From: Candidatus Aquidulcis frankliniae
Lineage (GTDB): Bacteria > Chloroflexota > Limnocylindria > Limnocylindrales > Limnocylindraceae
Direction: 5' to 3'
DNA length: 7,201 nt
NCBI GenBank assembly: GCA_009925905.1
Contig: RFPZ01000057.1
Coordinates: 1-7,201, forward strand
Positions within the stretch are counted from its first letter, which is position 1. Each line of letters opens with the position of its first letter. The notes beneath the pieces were generated by a model that ran no database searches, was not told the origin of the DNA, and worked only from the letters and a program-made list of their open reading frames with translations. A program made the translations under genes and the position numbers. Shown piece after piece: positions 6,201 through 7,201 of this stretch.

Positions 6201-6288
6201 TTGGTGCCTTGCCATCAACGATCTTTGGCGCGGGCGCCTCACGAATGAAATCGAGAAACGCCCGCACCAGTTGGTAGATCCAGTTCAC
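6115..6288 (-). CDS. 57-aa protein with GTG start, overlapping the lipoprotein gene
   Basis: This small gene starts at GTG 6288, which overlaps the TGA of the holin-like gene by four bases (GTGA). The frame then runs for 57 codons to a TGA at 6117-6115. The product begins NWIYQLVRAFLDFIREAP, an amphipathic helix rather than a true membrane span because Arg and Asp interrupt it, followed by a polar, proline/lysine-rich region (APKIVDGKAPNDLKDNLHGR) and a basic end. I do not recognise a function. It fills a gap of about 85 bases between the holin and lipoprotein genes that would otherwise be empty, and the stop-start coupling is the same as at its neighbours, so it is probably real. The 3' half overlaps the lipoprotein gene in another frame, a layout reminiscent of nested Rz/Rz1 pairs, although it lacks the transmembrane anchor of an inner spanin. 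Confidence 0.65.
   Translation of the reverse strand: MNWIYQLVRAFLDFIREAPAPKIVDGKAPNDLKDNLHGRIAGLHGLPKDSGDSGARR
6207..6210 (-). promoter_or_regulatory. Ribosome binding site deciding the lipoprotein start
   Basis: On the minus strand AAGG stands six bases before the ATG at 6200. The alternative ATG at 6215 has no comparable sequence. The site lies inside the coding region of the overlapping 57-aa gene. Confidence 0.5.
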
Positions 6289-6470
6289 GCGGCGGGAGCA
6301 GCGGGAGGAGTCTTCTTATTCTTCCAAACAGACCAGGCGATACCGAGAACGGTGATCACGGCGCCGGCCAGTTCGTTCGCCTGGTCAACGGTGACCAGCC
6401 CCTTGGCGACCAGGAAACCGCCGCCAAAGCTCAGGCCATGGCGGACGATGGATTTGATGGATTCGTTCAT
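6285..6470 (-). CDS. Putative holin, small two-helix membrane protein
   Basis: A 61-aa protein with a short charged N-terminus (NESIKSIVRHG), a first hydrophobic segment LSFGGGFLVAKGLV (about residues 13-26), a turn with VDQAN, a second hydrophobic segment ELAGAVITVLGIAWSVW (about 33-49), and a basic Lys/Pro/Ala tail. The RHGLxxxGGxLVAKGL and IAWSVWKNKK pattern is that of small phage holins I know as Pam3-gp28-like, which form lesions in the cytoplasmic membrane at the time of lysis; the match is from memory. The start at ATG 6470 overlaps the stop of the preceding gene by four bases (ATGA). An upstream in-frame extension to 6539 is not protein-like and would overlap that gene heavily. It is followed by the GTG-start gene with another four-base overlap. 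Confidence 0.78.
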   Translation of the reverse strand: MNESIKSIVRHGLSFGGGFLVAKGLVTVDQANELAGAVITVLGIAWSVWKNKKTPPAAPAA

Positions 6471-6697
6471 TTCAGTCCGATTCTGCCCAGAAACTGAGCT
6501 AGCACAACCAAAACACCAAGACCACCGAAGAGCTTCCACTGGAACTGCTTCAGCCCTTCCAGGGTGGCTTTGATGCCGTGGATGTCGGACACGATGCCCG
6601 CGTCGCGATCGCCGATGATGGTTTCGATTTTCACGATGCGTATCTCCAGGTTGCCCAAACGGGCTTCCAGGTTATTCGGGTTTGGGTTGGTCTCCAT
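6467..6697 (-). CDS. Helix plus C-terminal membrane anchor protein, XhlA-like lysis accessory
   Basis: A 76-aa protein. Residues about 9-50 form a charged helical stretch with heptad-like spacing (LEARLGNLEIRIVKIETIIGD, then IHGIKATLEGLKQF), and residues about 55-72 are a single hydrophobic segment (LFGGLGVLVVLAQFL) ending in GRIGLK. A soluble coiled coil ahead of one C-terminal membrane span is the layout of the XhlA haemolysin-like family, which partners with holins, and the neighbouring gene is holin-like. It could be a regulator (antiholin) or a second holin component. The ATG at 6697 lies within the last 26 bases of the preceding gene, with GGAG about 12 bases upstream, rather far for a strong ribosome site. 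The family is assigned by layout only, as the sequence itself is not diagnostic. Confidence 0.75.
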   Translation of the reverse strand: METNPNPNNLEARLGNLEIRIVKIETIIGDRDAGIVSDIHGIKATLEGLKQFQWKLFGGLGVLVVLAQFLGRIGLK

Positions 6698-6848
6698 TGG
6701 GCTGTTTTACTCCAGCTGCCGCAGCCGCGATCTTGTCCTGGAGAGGCACGCCAACACGGGCGGCCTGGCTTCCAACGGACTTGATCGCAAGCTCGATCAG
6801 CTGAACAAGGTTTTGGGCTTCGATTTCGGTGATTTCAAGGTTGATCAT
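6672..6848 (-). CDS. 58-aa helical phage protein, function unknown
   Basis: A very small gene on the minus strand, starting at ATG 6848 and ending at TAA 6674-6672. The product begins INLEITEIEAQNLVQLIELA, a strongly amphipathic acidic helix, continues with KSVGSQAARVGVPLQDKIAAA and ends in a polar tail (GDQPKPE). I cannot name it, but short proteins opening with an LEITExEAQNL-type helix recur in phage genomes near tail and lysis genes. An in-frame stop at 6857-6855 rules out a longer form. It starts 16 bases after the tail-protein stop without a clear ribosome site and overlaps the next gene by 26 bases. Without it there would be a gap of about 170 bases in an otherwise fully packed strand, which supports it being real. 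Confidence 0.7.
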   Translation of the reverse strand: MINLEITEIEAQNLVQLIELAIKSVGSQAARVGVPLQDKIAAAAAGVKQPNGDQPKPE

Positions 6849-6864
6849 GCGCGGTCAGCGTATG

Positions 6865-7201
6865 TCAGTTGCTAGCATCCTGCAAGACCGCAGGAGCGGG
6901 CGGCTCGCTCAAGTCAGGAGCGGGAGGAGCGATCACCGGAGCCTGGATGGTGGTGCCATCGACAACGCCATCGCCCCACGGCAGCGGAGGAGCGATGACC
7001 GGAGGGTTGATCTGGTCGTTGATCTGCTGCGTCACGTTCGCCTCAATAGCCGCCTGATCGACGCCATTGGCGTAGCACCAGCCCAAGACTTGCGCTTCGG
7101 TCAGATCAGGATACGGCGTGAACGAACCACTCGGCGGAGCGAAGCTGGTCGATCCATAGCAGGTGCCGCTGTACTGACCCTGCGAGCCGTTGCAACGCCA
7201 G
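6865..7201 (-). CDS. C-terminal end of a predicted phage tail/appendage protein (5' end outside window)
   Basis: The frame is open from the right edge to the TGA at 6867-6865, giving about 111 visible residues of a longer protein. It opens with a Trp/Cys/Gly-rich piece (WRCNGSQGQYSGTCYGSTSF) of the kind seen in receptor-binding or adhesin-like tips. A short module follows, LTEAQVLGWCYANGVDQAA to INPPVIAPPLPW. The LTExQVLGW...VDxxAxEAxxxxQI pattern is a familiar small domain in phage proteins. The tail end is proline-rich, with two related PVIAPP blocks. No membrane segment or signal is visible. Tail fibre, tail spike or another virion appendage all fit; the naming is inference from composition and the neighbouring lysis-type genes. 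The TTG at 7086 is internal, because the reading frame clearly continues upstream of it. Confidence 0.6.
   Translation of the reverse strand, partial: WRCNGSQGQYSGTCYGSTSFAPPSGSFTPYPDLTEAQVLGWCYANGVDQAAIEANVTQQINDQINPPVIAPPLPWGDGVVDGTTIQAPVIAPPAPDLSEPPAPAVLQDASN
6923..7004 (-). repeat. Two copies of a 19-base unit encoding PVIAPP
   Basis: On the plus strand, GGAGGAGCGATCACCGGAG (6923-6941) and GGAGGAGCGATGACCGGAG (6986-7004) differ at one base and lie 63 bases (21 codons) apart, so both are in the same reading frame of the tail-like gene. They look like an internal duplication of a proline-rich segment. Confidence 0.65.

Noticed and set aside
6471..6539. Longer form of the holin-like protein starting near 6539
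   Set aside because: The added segment is a shifted reading of the XhlA-like gene, and the ATGA overlap at 6470 is a typical coupled start.
6106..6573. Plus-strand frame of 155 codons opposite the holin-like cluster
   Set aside because: It runs antisense to four overlapping minus-strand genes with recognisable protein features and has no domain of its own.

Overview
This is a high-GC (roughly 60%) piece of a tailed double-stranded DNA phage or prophage, probably infecting a Gram-negative bacterium. Genes fill almost every base and most neighbours overlap or abut. The Gram-negative host is inferred from a small predicted lipoprotein inside a holin-containing lysis-type cluster, together with the GC-rich codon use. 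The long portal (757 aa) followed by a coiled-coil scaffold-like protein looks podovirus-like, but the phage cannot be classified from this window alone.

Plus strand, 1-5745: a packaging and head-assembly block. It starts inside the large terminase subunit (C-terminal nuclease domain) and continues with a single-stranded DNA-binding protein. Two small cysteine-containing proteins follow (one with CxxC at its C-terminus, one zinc-ribbon-like), then the portal, a 96-aa unknown, and a 422-aa Pro/Ala-rich coiled-coil protein that is the likely scaffold. An SSB and a zinc-ribbon-like protein sit between terminase and portal, which is the least ordinary part of this block.

Minus strand, 7201-5746: a tightly packed block converging on the first. 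Read in its own direction it holds the C-terminal end of a tail/appendage-like protein, a 58-aa protein, a 76-aa helix-plus-membrane-anchor protein (XhlA-like), a 61-aa holin-like hairpin, a 57-aa protein with a GTG start, a 70-aa predicted lipoprotein, and an 81-aa basic protein. Four of the junctions in the window are 4-base ATGA or GTGA overlaps, which implies co-transcription and translational coupling. The cluster is best read as a lysis cassette without a visible endolysin.

The two blocks meet with their stop codons directly abutting inside a short palindrome. No major capsid gene follows the scaffold candidate, so it must lie elsewhere in the genome. I see no tRNA, CRISPR array, insertion sequence, attachment site or convincing promoter. 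Overall this is mostly an ordinary phage structural and lysis region; its interest lies in gene order, in overlapping small genes and in one start site that is hard to explain.
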